Below are positions 13,705 through 22,384 of a DNA stretch of 27,176 nt, piece after piece (positions within the stretch are counted from its first letter, which is position 1; each line of letters begins with the position of its first letter). The notes beneath the pieces were generated by a model. The model did no database searches and was not told the origin of the DNA. It saw nothing but the letters and a program-made list of their open reading frames with translations. The DNA is from Anaerolineaceae bacterium (GTDB lineage: Bacteria; Chloroflexota; Anaerolineae; JAAYZQ01). The position numbers and the translations under genes are program-made. Location of the stretch: assembly GCA_012514775.1 (NCBI GenBank), contig JAAYZQ010000191.1, positions 1 to 27,176 of the forward strand, read 5' to 3'.

Positions 13705-14946
13705 CTAGATCAGGTCCCGCAGGTCCGTGCCCTCGCTGCGCAGCCCTTCGGCCACCTGGTCGTAGGCCGGTCGCTGGCGGACGAGGGTCTGCATGGGCTT
13801 GCGCTCCTCGTCGGGGCGGTCGGCGGCCAGGACGCCGGTCAGGCGCCCTTTGTCGTCAAAGTAGTAGAAAGCAAAGCTGCCCTCGTTCAGGTCTCCTCGT
13901 TGCACGGTTCGCTTCCACGAGGACAGATTGCCCCACACCTCGAAGCTAAAGTCAAAGATGTCCGAGAAAAAGTAGGGCAGCGTGGTGTAAGGCTCTTCCT
14001 CGCCGGCCATGTTGCGTCCCGCTCGCTGGCCCTGATTCTTGGCCACGTCCCAGTGCTCGACGCGCAGGCGGCCAAAGGTGGGGTCGGGCCACGAGGCGAT
14101 GTCGCCCGCGGCATAGATGTCGGGGTCGCTGGTGCACAGGCGCTCGTCGACCACCACCGAGTCGTCGCCGGCCATCTCCAGGCCCGCCTCGCGGGCCAGG
14201 CCGGTGTTGAGGCGGATGCCGGTGCCCATGACGACCAGGTCGACCTGCAGCGACTCTCCACCGTCGAGCTGGGCGGTGCGCACCGCCCTGTCCCCCTCCA
14301 GGCTCTGGACGGCGGTGCCGGGCACCAGCCGTACCCCATGTTTGTCATACAGGGCGTGAATGGCTTCGCTCAACTCGGGCGGCGCCAGCAGCTCGAGAAT
14401 GCGCGACTCCTGGAAGGCCACGGTGACCTCTGTGCCCAGCTCCGCCAGGCTGGCAGCCACCTCGGAGCCGATGAAACTGCCGCCCAGGACCAGGGCCCGC
14501 TTCCCGGGCCCGGCGGCGGCGCGGATGGCCTCCGAGTCTTCGATGGTGCGCAGGGTAAAGACCCGCGCCAGGTCGTTGCCGGGGATAGGCGGCCGCCAGG
14601 GATAGCCTCCCGTGGCCAGCAGCAGCTTCTCGTACGACAGCAGCCGGCCATCGTCGAGGCTGACGACGTGCTCGTCGGGCTCCAGGCTTGTGGCTCGCAC
14701 GCCGGTGGGGATCTGGATCTCGTTCTCGCGGTAGAACTCGGGGTCGCGAAAAAAGACCTTGTCGCGCCCCGCCTTGCCCTGCAGGTACGTCTTGGACAGG
14801 GGCGGGCGTTGGTAGGGCTTCCACGGCTCTTGCGTAACCAGGATCAGCGGGCCGGCGGTGTCTACCTGGCGGATGGCGCCGGCCGCGCTGCCGCCTGCCA
14901 GGCCGCCGCCGACGATGATGTACTTGTACGCCCGTAAGTTTCGCAT
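13705..14946 (-). CDS. FAD/NAD(P)-dependent oxidoreductase, ferredoxin-reductase/AIF type
   Basis: A 413-residue two-dinucleotide-binding flavoprotein. The FAD Rossmann motif is at the N-terminus (YIIVGGGLAGGSAA, about residues 9-22). The conserved substrate-side motif RPPLSKTYL follows, then ATGGYPWRPPIPG. The NAD(P)H motif is ALVLGGSFIGSEVAASLAEL, near residue 155, and the second FAD contact is DIYAAGDIASW. The C-terminal ~100 residues include PYFFSDIFDFSFEVWG, as in BphA4-type ferredoxin reductases and AIF-like proteins. It probably passes electrons from NAD(P)H to a ferredoxin, rubredoxin or oxygenase; none is adjacent. The frame opens at 14973, but AGGAGG lies ten bases before the ATG at 14946, which I choose. 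It is the last gene of a minus-strand series. Confidence 0.9.
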   Translation of the reverse strand: MRNLRAYKYIIVGGGLAGGSAAGAIRQVDTAGPLILVTQEPWKPYQRPPLSKTYLQGKAGRDKVFFRDPEFYRENEIQIPTGVRATSLEPDEHVVSLDDGRLLSYEKLLLATGGYPWRPPIPGNDLARVFTLRTIEDSEAIRAAAGPGKRALVLGGSFIGSEVAASLAELGTEVTVAFQESRILELLAPPELSEAIHALYDKHGVRLVPGTAVQSLEGDRAVRTAQLDGGESLQVDLVVMGTGIRLNTGLAREAGLEMAGDDSVVVDERLCTSDPDIYAAGDIASWPDPTFGRLRVEHWDVAKNQGQRAGRNMAGEEEPYTTLPYFFSDIFDFSFEVWGNLSSWKRTVQRGDLNEGSFAFYYFDDKGRLTGVLAADRPDEERKPMQTLVRQRPAYDQVAEGLRSEGTDLRDLI

Positions 14947-15011
14947 GTTTGGTTTTCCTCCTACCACCCTCACAGGGCGGTGCCGGACAATGGCAGGGGA
15001 TACGTAGACCC

Positions 15012-15932
15012 TCAGCCCTCCGCCTGCATCCTTTCCAGGCGGCGCCGCGCCTCGCCCAGCGCACAGGGCTCCTGGAAAAAGTCGTGCCAGGGGTCTCGCT
15101 CCTCCAGCCGTCGAAAGATGTTCTTGATGGTGTAGGTCCCGGCGTGGAGCCTGGCGTCGTCGAGCTCGTCCCAGTCGAGGGGCGTCGCCACGGGCGCGCC
15201 GGGCCGGGCCCGCAAGGCATAGGGCGCGACGGACGTGGCGGCGTAGGCGTTGCGCAGGTAGTCGAGAAACAACCGGCCCTCGCGGGCGTCCTTGCGCAGC
15301 TCTAACGTGTAGCGTTTCGGCTCCCTCGCTGCCAGCAGCCCGGCGATGTCGCGGGCCAGGTCGCGGGTGTCGTCAAAGGTGGCGCGGCCGTCCAGGGGCA
15401 GGGCCACGTGCAGCCCCTTCGAGCCCGTGGTCATGAGAAAGGCTGGCAGGTCGAGCTCGGTCAACAGGTCGCGCAGCGCCAGGGCCGCCTCGCGCACCAC
15501 CTGGAAGTTGCCGCCGGGCGGGTCCAGGTCAAAGATGAGCTTGTCGGGGTTGCGCAGGCTGCCGGCGCGGCTCAGCCAGAGGTGGGTTGTGATGCAGCCC
15601 TGGTTGGCCAGGTAGAGGAGGGTCGCCGCGTCGTCGCACACGACCTGTGGCTGCTCCTGACCCTCTTCTTCCACGAGCACCGGCACGCGGCGGATCCAGT
15701 CCGGGAAATAGTCGGGGGCCTCTTTCTGGTAGAACCCGGGAGCCGCGATGCCGTCGGGAAAGCGCTGCATGCTGAGGGGCCGGTCGCGCAGATGGGGCAG
15801 CATCGTGGGGGCGACGCGGTGATAGTAGTCCACCACGTCGCCCTTGGTGATGCCCTCGTCCGGGTAGTAGACCTTGTCCAGGCTCGAGAGCTTGACCGCC
15901 TGGCCGTCGATGTCGATGGTTTCGCGCGCCAT
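15012..15932 (-). CDS. Stand-alone LigD polymerase (PolDom) domain protein
   Basis: A 306-residue archaeo-eukaryotic-primase-type polymerase of the LigD family. The catalytic metal residues are Asp135 and Asp137 in LIFDLDPPGGNF, with Asp224 in RLFLDYLRN as the third. GSKGLHVALPL contains the nucleotide-binding Lys/His. The N-terminal LSSLDKVYYPDEGITKGDVV and HLWLS segments are also typical. In non-homologous end joining, LigD polymerase fills gaps and adds ribonucleotides at breaks held by Ku. No ligase or nuclease domain is attached, and neither Ku nor a ligase gene is in the window; such split arrangements are known. The start at 15932 is chosen for GAGGAG eight bases upstream. It follows the SIMPL gene by 29 bases. 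Confidence 0.9.
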   Translation of the reverse strand: MARETIDIDGQAVKLSSLDKVYYPDEGITKGDVVDYYHRVAPTMLPHLRDRPLSMQRFPDGIAAPGFYQKEAPDYFPDWIRRVPVLVEEEGQEQPQVVCDDAATLLYLANQGCITTHLWLSRAGSLRNPDKLIFDLDPPGGNFQVVREAALALRDLLTELDLPAFLMTTGSKGLHVALPLDGRATFDDTRDLARDIAGLLAAREPKRYTLELRKDAREGRLFLDYLRNAYAATSVAPYALRARPGAPVATPLDWDELDDARLHAGTYTIKNIFRRLEERDPWHDFFQEPCALGEARRRLERMQAEG

Positions 15933-15961
15933 GCTGGCACTCCTCGCCGGGCAGCCGGCTG

Positions 15962-16735
15962 CTATTCGGACTCGCCCGGCTCCAGGAGCCAGGTGACGCT
16001 GATGTCCAGCTCCAGGGTCTGCGTGCCCGGCTCGATGGGCACGGCCGACTCGACCTGCCTGCCCGCGCCGGCATCCACGTCGCCGACGGGGCGCGGCGTG
16101 CGACTGATCTCGGTGATGGACCACACCTCGCCCAACTGCAGGCCGGCGATCTCGGCCAGTTGCTCGGCCTTGTGCAGCGCGTCATCCCAGGCGGCCTGGC
16201 GCGCCTGGTCGAGGAGCGGGGTGGCGTCCGAGACCTCGAAGCGAATGCCCTCGATGCGGTTGCCGCCGGCCTGCACCGTCGTGTCCAGCAGCTCGCCAAA
16301 GCCCTCCATGTCCTCGCTTCTCACCTCGACGATGTTGGTCGCCTGGAAGGCAATGATCTGCGCCGTCTGGGTCACCGGCTGGCTGACCTCGGGCCGGGGC
16401 TGCTCGTAGACGGGGAACAGGCTCACGGCCCGGGTCTGGATGTTGTCCTCGGGGACGCCCGCTTCCTGCAGGGCGTCGATAAGCTCTTGCATCTGCTCGC
16501 TGTTGTCCGCCAGGGCAGCGGCGGCCTCTTCGGCCTGGGTTTCGACGCCCACGCGGATGACCACCAGATCGGGGCTGGCCGAGATCTGCCCGGTGCCCGA
16601 AACCGTCACGGTCCGGCGCTGGTCGTCGTCTGCTGCCGGCTCCTGGGCGGCGATGGGATCGGGTGCCATGGGCACCAACAGGGCCGCGGCCAGGGCCGCG
16701 ACGGCGAGAAACGTCCAGAAAATCTTCTTGCTCAT
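15962..16735 (-). CDS. Exported SIMPL-domain (DUF541) protein
   Basis: A 257-residue secreted or periplasm-facing protein. A signal peptide covers residues 1-30 (IFWTFLAVAALAAALLVP, cleavage near PIAAQE). The SIMPL domain follows, with its typical opening VTVSGTGQISASPDLVVIRV, VETQAEEAAAALADNSEQMQ and NIQTRAVSLFPVYEQ. Related proteins (E. coli YggE, eukaryotic SIMPL) assemble into ring-like oligomers; the YggE group has been linked to oxidative-stress protection, but the molecular role is unclear. AAAGGAGA precedes the ATG. It lies 28 bases after the second transketolase gene and 29 bases before the LigD gene, so it is probably co-transcribed. Confidence 0.88.
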   Translation of the reverse strand: MSKKIFWTFLAVAALAAALLVPMAPDPIAAQEPAADDDQRRTVTVSGTGQISASPDLVVIRVGVETQAEEAAAALADNSEQMQELIDALQEAGVPEDNIQTRAVSLFPVYEQPRPEVSQPVTQTAQIIAFQATNIVEVRSEDMEGFGELLDTTVQAGGNRIEGIRFEVSDATPLLDQARQAAWDDALHKAEQLAEIAGLQLGEVWSITEISRTPRPVGDVDAGAGRQVESAVPIEPGTQTLELDISVTWLLEPGESE

Positions 16736-16763
16736 GGTGTCTCCTTTTCGTGCTGCCTGGGCC

Positions 16764-17753
16764 TCAGCCGCGCCTGGCCGGCGCCTCGCCGGACCGGATC
16801 TTCAGGACCCGGCGGGCGGCGTCGACGACGTGGTTGGGCATGAGGCCGTGCTTCTCAAGCAGTTCCTGGGGCTTGCCCGATTCGGCATAGCGATCGCGGA
16901 TGCCAACAAAGGCCATGGGCACGGGATGGCGCTCGGCCACCGCGCGGGCGACCGCCGCCCCCAGCCCGCCGTCCAGCAGGTGCTCCTCGGCGGTGACGAT
17001 GGCCCCCGTCTCGCGCGCGGCTCGCTCCACGGCCGGCTCGTCCAGGGGCTTGACGGTGTGCATGTCCAGGACGCGGGCCTCGATCCCCTCACGGGCCAGG
17101 GCGCCGGCTGCCTCCAGCGCCACGGCGACCATGAGGCCGCAGGCGATGATGGTCAGATCGCTGCCCTCTCGCAGGGTGTTGGCCTTGCCGATGCGGAACT
17201 CGGCGCCGTTGGGATAGACGACGGGCACCTTGGGGCGGCCGGTGCGCAGGTAGACGGGCCCGTCGTAATCCATCATGGCCCTGGTGGCGGCCCGGGTAGA
17301 GGGCTCGTCGGCGGGCACCAACACGGTGAACCCGGGGAGAGACGTGGCGAGGGCGACGTCTTCGATGGCCATCTGGCTGGGGCCGTCCTCGCCGATGCTG
17401 ATGCCGCTGTGCGAGCCGACGAGCTTGACCGGGATCTGGGGGAAGGCGATGCTCATGCGGATCTGATCGTAGGCGTTGCACAGCAGAAAAGCGGCAAAGC
17501 TGGCCGCCACGACGTCCTTCCCGCTCATGGCCAGGCCGCTGGCGACGCCGATGAGGTTGCTCTCGGCGATGCCGACGTTAAAGAACCGCTCGGCAAAGTC
17601 CTGGGCAAAGTACTCGGTCCGCGTCGAGTTGGCCACGTCGCCGTCGAGGACGACGAGGTTCGAGTTCTCGTGGCCGATCTCGCGCAGGGCCTTGCCAAAG
17701 GCGTCGCGGGTGGCGGCGCCGTAGGTCAATCCGATTTGTTTGCCAATGTCCAA
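16764..17753 (-). CDS. Transketolase, C-terminal subunit
   Basis: A 329-residue protein covering the pyrimidine-binding and C-terminal domains of transketolase. The catalytic glutamate is in FFNVGIAESNLIGVASGLAM, and SHSGISIGEDGPSQMAIED is the usual loop near the active site. The C-terminal domain follows with LTIIACGLMVAVALEAAG and VTAEEHLLDGGLG. It forms a split transketolase with the upstream gene and moves two-carbon units between sugar phosphates in the pentose phosphate pathway. The frame opens at 17789. I choose TTG 17753 because CAGGAG lies eight bases upstream and the protein then starts LDIGKQIGLTYGAATRDAFG. Split transketolases are common in Chloroflexota, Firmicutes and Archaea. 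Confidence 0.9.
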   Translation of the reverse strand: MDIGKQIGLTYGAATRDAFGKALREIGHENSNLVVLDGDVANSTRTEYFAQDFAERFFNVGIAESNLIGVASGLAMSGKDVVAASFAAFLLCNAYDQIRMSIAFPQIPVKLVGSHSGISIGEDGPSQMAIEDVALATSLPGFTVLVPADEPSTRAATRAMMDYDGPVYLRTGRPKVPVVYPNGAEFRIGKANTLREGSDLTIIACGLMVAVALEAAGALAREGIEARVLDMHTVKPLDEPAVERAARETGAIVTAEEHLLDGGLGAAVARAVAERHPVPMAFVGIRDRYAESGKPQELLEKHGLMPNHVVDAARRVLKIRSGEAPARRG

Positions 17754-17770
17754 GATCGTTGCTCCTGGCT

Positions 17771-17834
17771 GGGGTGCAGCGTGCTGCACCCCATGCGGTT
17801 AGTGTGCTGATGGTGGGCGCAGGGTGCTGCGCCC
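17771..17834. repeat. Pair of REP-like hairpins between transketolase genes
   Basis: Two similar hairpins lie in tandem. The first has nine-base arms GGGGTGCAG (17771-17779) and CTGCACCCC (17784-17792) with loop CGTG. The second has eight-base arms GGGCGCAG (17815-17822) and CTGCGCCC (17827-17834) with loop GGTG. They share the same plan and partly the same bases. Fifteen bases of the second recur at 897-911. They look like short extragenic palindromic elements and could tune expression of the second subunit. Confidence 0.65.
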
Positions 17835-18716
17835 CTACGAGCTTTCTGGGCGGCGCGCTTGCAGCTCGGCCAGGGCCAGCTCGGTCTCCTCGGCGGTGAG
17901 GGTGACGCCGTGTTTGCGGTTGTCGCCCTCGTCAAAGGGCGACAGCCCCTTGCCCTTTAGCGTGTGGGCGACCACCATCTGCGGGCGACCCCGCACCTGG
18001 CGGGCGGCCTCCAGGGTTTTTACGATCTGCTCCATGTCGTGGCCGTCCACTTCCACGACGTGCCAGCCAAAGGCCTGCCACTTGTCGACGACGGGCGCCA
18101 GGGTGGGCATGACCTCGGCCACGGGCCCGGTCTGCTGATAGCCGTTATAGTCGAGGATGGCCGTCAGGTTGTCGGCCTCGTACTTGGCGGCGGCCATGCT
18201 CGCCTCCCAGATCTGGCCCTGGTCCGCCTCGCCGTCGCCGATCATGACGTACGTCCGGTAGTCGAGGCCGTCGACGCGGGCCGCCAGGGCGTGCCCCAGG
18301 CCGATGGACAGCCCCTGCCCCAGCGAGCCGGTGGACGCTTCCACGCCGGGCAGGACGCGCATGTTGGGGTGCCCCTCCAGGGGGCTGTCCAACTCGCGCA
18401 GGGTGTAGAGGAGTTTCGGGTCAAAGTATCCGGCTTCGGCCAGGATGGCGTACAGGCCCGGCGCGGCGTGGCCCTTGCTCAGGATGAATCGATCGCGCTC
18501 CGGCCAGTCGGGCCGGCCGGGATCGTACCGCATAAAGCCGCCAAAGTACAGCGCGGTCATCAGGTCGATGGCCGACAGGGAGCTGGAGGGATGGCCGGAG
18601 CCCGCTCGCGTGGTGATCTCGATGATCTGCCGGCTCAACCGCCAGGAGATGTCCATCAGGTCGTCGAGGGTGTGGCCGCCGGCCCCGTCTCTGCCCGCGC
18701 TCGCTACGCTCGCCAA
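17835..18716 (-). CDS. Transketolase, N-terminal (thiamine-binding) subunit
   Basis: A 293-residue protein matching the N-terminal half of transketolase. It begins with the substrate-binding SGHPSSSLSAIDLMTALYFG and SKGHAAPGLYAIL histidines, then STGSLGQGLSIGLGHALAAR. The thiamine diphosphate/metal signature is GDGEADQGQIWEA with ILDYNGYQQTG. It needs the adjacent C-terminal subunit for activity. The start is uncertain: the frame is open to 18986. TTG 18716, preceded by AAAGGCAGGTGTG, gives the usual length, while ATG 18656 would shorten the protein by 20 residues. A promoter at 18838-18866 supports a start downstream of it. It ends 81 bases before its partner; the gap holds two hairpins. Confidence 0.88.
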   Translation of the reverse strand: MASVASAGRDGAGGHTLDDLMDISWRLSRQIIEITTRAGSGHPSSSLSAIDLMTALYFGGFMRYDPGRPDWPERDRFILSKGHAAPGLYAILAEAGYFDPKLLYTLRELDSPLEGHPNMRVLPGVEASTGSLGQGLSIGLGHALAARVDGLDYRTYVMIGDGEADQGQIWEASMAAAKYEADNLTAILDYNGYQQTGPVAEVMPTLAPVVDKWQAFGWHVVEVDGHDMEQIVKTLEAARQVRGRPQMVVAHTLKGKGLSPFDEGDNRKHGVTLTAEETELALAELQARRPESS

Positions 18717-18837
18717 AACACACCTGCCTTTCTGTGCGCCTGCGATTCCCCGGGGGTAGGCCAACACGGCGGATTCTAGCGTGCTGCCAGGGGATCGCAT
18801 CGCCGGGGGGCACGAATACACCCCCTGTGTCGTCGTC

Positions 18838-18866
18838 AGAATATCATGGAACGAGGGGTGTGTCCA
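18838..18866 (-). promoter_or_regulatory. Sigma70-like promoter of the transketolase operon
   Basis: On the minus strand TGGACA (18866-18861) and TATTCT (18843-18838) are exactly 17 bases apart. Transcription would start near 18830, leaving a leader of about 115 bases before the proposed TTG start. Confidence 0.6.
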
Positions 18867-18905
18867 TGTATCGAGATACAGAAAGGGGATACATTTTGAG
18901 ATACA
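18867..18905 (-). promoter_or_regulatory. Triple TGTATC box upstream of the transketolase promoter
   Basis: On the minus strand TGTATC occurs at 18905-18900, 18893-18888 and 18880-18875, spaced 12-13 bases. An inverted copy (GATACA read on the minus strand) lies at 18872-18867, touching the -35 box. This is the arrangement expected for an activator or repressor binding cooperatively. The regulator is unknown. Confidence 0.55.
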
Positions 18906-18948
18906 TCCCCCCGGAGGCGATGGGATGGGAAAGAGGGCGCGAACGGGG

Positions 18949-18977
18949 TGGGTGGCGCCCACGGCAGGCGCCACCCA
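18949..18977. terminator. Hairpin terminator after the cyclase gene
   Basis: Perfect 11-base arms TGGGTGGCGCC (18949-18959) and GGCGCCACCCA (18967-18977) enclose a seven-base loop. The hairpin begins 22 bases beyond the 3' end of the minus-strand cyclase gene. There is no T-run, so termination may need Rho. Confidence 0.6.
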
Positions 18978-18998
18978 AGATTTCACAAGGGGCGGCGT

Positions 18999-21473
18999 TC
19001 AGGGCGTGGGCTCGGGGGCCGCACCCTGGTGGGCGATATAGATCTGCAGCGGCTCGCCCCTTCCCTTGGGGAGAACCGGCGGCAGAGCCTCGAAGGTCCA
19101 GCCCTCCAGCCTGCCCCCGAGGCCCACGTAGACCGCCTCGGAGAGAATGATCTGCCCGTGCTGCGCCAGCTCGACCAGGCGGTGGGCCGTGTTCACGGCA
19201 TAGCCCACGAGCCCAAAGTTCATGTGCCGGGCCGCGCCGATGCTGCCCATGACCACCTGGCCCCGGTCGATGCCGACCCCCAGGCCCACGTCGATGCCGC
19301 GCTCTGCCTCCCATCTGGCGCGCAGGCGGGCAAAGGCTTGCTGCATGGCGCCCGCCGCTTGCAGGGCGCGCTGAGGGGCGTCGTGCTGGATAAAGGGGAC
19401 GCCAAAGGCGACCATCAACTCGTCGCCGGCCAGGTCAAAGACGGTGCCGTGGTGGGCGTGCACCACGTCGACCATTTCGGTAAAGAACTCGTTGAGGACT
19501 TCGATGACCACGTGGGCCGGCACGGTAGAGGTCATTCGCGTAAAGCCGCGCAGGTCGGTGAACAGGACGACGGCGTTGCGCCGCTCGCGGCGCTCCAGCA
19601 TGCCGGCCTCCTGGGCCAGGATGCGATCCACCAGCTCGGGGCCGACGTAGCGCTCGAACATCTGGCGGATATGGCGGCGTTCCTCCCGCTCGGCGCGCAG
19701 GCGCATGGACTCGAGCATCTTTAGCGCCGTGATATCCGTGATGACGGCCACCTGGCCCACGCCCGCCACGGGCGACACGCTGAGGTAATAGGCGCGCTCC
19801 TGGCGCATGATCTCGGCGCTCTGGGCGCGGCCTTCCTGGAGGACGTGGTCAAAGACGCTGAGGAACTCGGAGGGCAGGTAGCCGGCCAGGGGCTGGCCGA
19901 AGCGCGAGGCCACCTGGGCGCCAAAGAGCTGCTCGGCTGCCGGGTTGGCGAGGATGAGCTTGCCGGCTGTGTCGATTACGAGGACGGCGTCGGTGGTGCT
20001 GCTCAAGACGGCCGACAGCTTGCCACGCTCCTCGCGGGCGTCCTGGAGCAGCCGGGCATTGACCAGGGCAATGGCCGCCTGCTGGGCAAACGTTTCGGCC
20101 AGGCGGATCTCGTGGGCGGCAAAAAGACGCGGCTCCCCCTGGCTGTAGACGTTGATCAGCCCCCAGAAGCGCCCCGAGGCGACGAGGGCCAGGGACAACT
20201 GGCCGACCACGCCCTCGCGCAGGAGCAGGTCGGAGCGCCCCAGGGGTTCCTCCTGGGCCAGGTCGGGGATCTGGAAGGAGCGCCCCCCGTCGCCGAGGTG
20301 AAGGGTGACCTGGCTCCAGGCCAGGCGCTCGCGGTGGGCGTAGCGCTGCGACAGGCCACTCCAGGCGGCGAGGGCCAGGTGATCGCCCGTCTCGTCCACG
20401 AGCATCAGGCTGGCGGCGGGAGCTGCCAGGAGCGTGCTGGCCTGGTCGACGATGAGGTGGATGAGCACGTCCCAGTTGAGCTCGGCGCTGAGCGCCACGG
20501 CCGTCTGCTGCAGCATCTCGAGGTCGCGCCTCCGGCGTTGCTCGACCTCGTAGAGCTGAGCGTTTTGCACGGCGATGGCCGCCTGGGCGGCGATAGAGTT
20601 GAGGAGGGCCAGGTGGCGGTCGTCAAAGGACCGTGGCTGGGGGTGGGTGGCCAGCAGAACGCCGATGGACTCGGAGGCAAAGAGCATGGGCGCGCCGATG
20701 ACCGACCCCACGGGAAAGGTGTCGCCGGGCAGCACGAGCCAGCGAGGATCGCTGCTCGTGTCGTCGATGACGGTGCTCTGCTGGTGCTCCAGGATCCAGG
20801 CGGCGAGGCCCTGCTGAAAGACCACCGGGGTGACCCCTTCGGCGGCCACGGGCGGCGCGCCTTCGCGGCTGATGAACTGCCGGGCATGGCTGCGCTCCCG
20901 GTCCAGGATCAGGATGCTGCACATGTTGGCCGGCAGCGCCTCGCGCGTATGATCGACGATGCGGCGCAAGACCTTGTCCACGGCCAGGTGGCTGTTGATC
21001 CCCTGGCTGATTTCGTAGAGGAGGGCCAGGCGGTTGCGCTCGGTCTGCAGGGCGTCGCGGGCGAACTTGAGCCGGAGCAGCGAGCGGACGCGGGCCAGCA
21101 GCTCCTCGCGGTTAAAGGGCTTGCTCAAAAAATCGTCGGCCCCGCTCTCGATGCCGCGGATTCGATCCCGCTGGTCGTTGAGGGCCGTGAGCAAGATGAC
21201 GGGGATAAACCAGGTGTTGTCGTTCGTCTTGAGTCGTTCGCATACCTGAAAGCCGTCCATCCCGGGCATCATAACGTCGAGTATGACGAGGTCGGGGGGC
21301 TGTTCTTCGATGAGCGCCAGGGCCTCAGGGCCACCATAGGCCAACCTGGTTCGATATCCTGCGCGCTCCAGGTGCGCTGCTACCATCTGGGCGTGGGACA
21401 CGGAATCGTCCACGACGAGTACCACGGCCTGCGACTTCCTATCCGGGAATTCGGCCTGCTCGCGTATTTGCAT
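18999..21473 (-). CDS. REC-GAF-GAF-PAS class III nucleotidyl cyclase
   Basis: An 824-residue signalling protein. Domains in order: receiver (about 15-130; Asp66 phospho-acceptor in VILDVMMPGMDG, Lys in FLSKPF), GAF 1 (150-308), GAF 2 (320-475), PAS (485-585) and class III cyclase (630-815). In the cyclase, Asp640 (LFTDLRGFT) and Asp684 (LAGDELMVAFG) bind metals, and Asn761 and Arg765 (VNTAHRL) stabilise the transition state. The substrate-selecting Lys is replaced by Asp680, and the second selector position is Gly754, so whether ATP or GTP is used cannot be read off. No membrane segment is present. The ATG has GGAG three bases upstream. The gene starts 12 bases after the MBL gene and ends an operon that carries no histidine kinase. 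Confidence 0.9.
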   Translation of the reverse strand: MQIREQAEFPDRKSQAVVLVVDDSVSHAQMVAAHLERAGYRTRLAYGGPEALALIEEQPPDLVILDVMMPGMDGFQVCERLKTNDNTWFIPVILLTALNDQRDRIRGIESGADDFLSKPFNREELLARVRSLLRLKFARDALQTERNRLALLYEISQGINSHLAVDKVLRRIVDHTREALPANMCSILILDRERSHARQFISREGAPPVAAEGVTPVVFQQGLAAWILEHQQSTVIDDTSSDPRWLVLPGDTFPVGSVIGAPMLFASESIGVLLATHPQPRSFDDRHLALLNSIAAQAAIAVQNAQLYEVEQRRRRDLEMLQQTAVALSAELNWDVLIHLIVDQASTLLAAPAASLMLVDETGDHLALAAWSGLSQRYAHRERLAWSQVTLHLGDGGRSFQIPDLAQEEPLGRSDLLLREGVVGQLSLALVASGRFWGLINVYSQGEPRLFAAHEIRLAETFAQQAAIALVNARLLQDAREERGKLSAVLSSTTDAVLVIDTAGKLILANPAAEQLFGAQVASRFGQPLAGYLPSEFLSVFDHVLQEGRAQSAEIMRQERAYYLSVSPVAGVGQVAVITDITALKMLESMRLRAEREERRHIRQMFERYVGPELVDRILAQEAGMLERRERRNAVVLFTDLRGFTRMTSTVPAHVVIEVLNEFFTEMVDVVHAHHGTVFDLAGDELMVAFGVPFIQHDAPQRALQAAGAMQQAFARLRARWEAERGIDVGLGVGIDRGQVVMGSIGAARHMNFGLVGYAVNTAHRLVELAQHGQIILSEAVYVGLGGRLEGWTFEALPPVLPKGRGEPLQIYIAHQGAAPEPTP

Positions 21474-21485
21474 ATCTCCAATCCG

Positions 21486-22307
<822 letters not shown>

Positions 22308-22384
22308 GTTGACCTCGAAGGCTGGGCAGGGGCCACCTCACCCGGGATCGGTGCGGCGATGACGTGCAGCCCCGGGTAAGACTG

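Noticed and set aside
15012..15932. A complete non-homologous end-joining operon
   Set aside because: Only the polymerase domain of LigD is encoded. No Ku, ligase or nuclease gene is found in the window, and the neighbours are unrelated.
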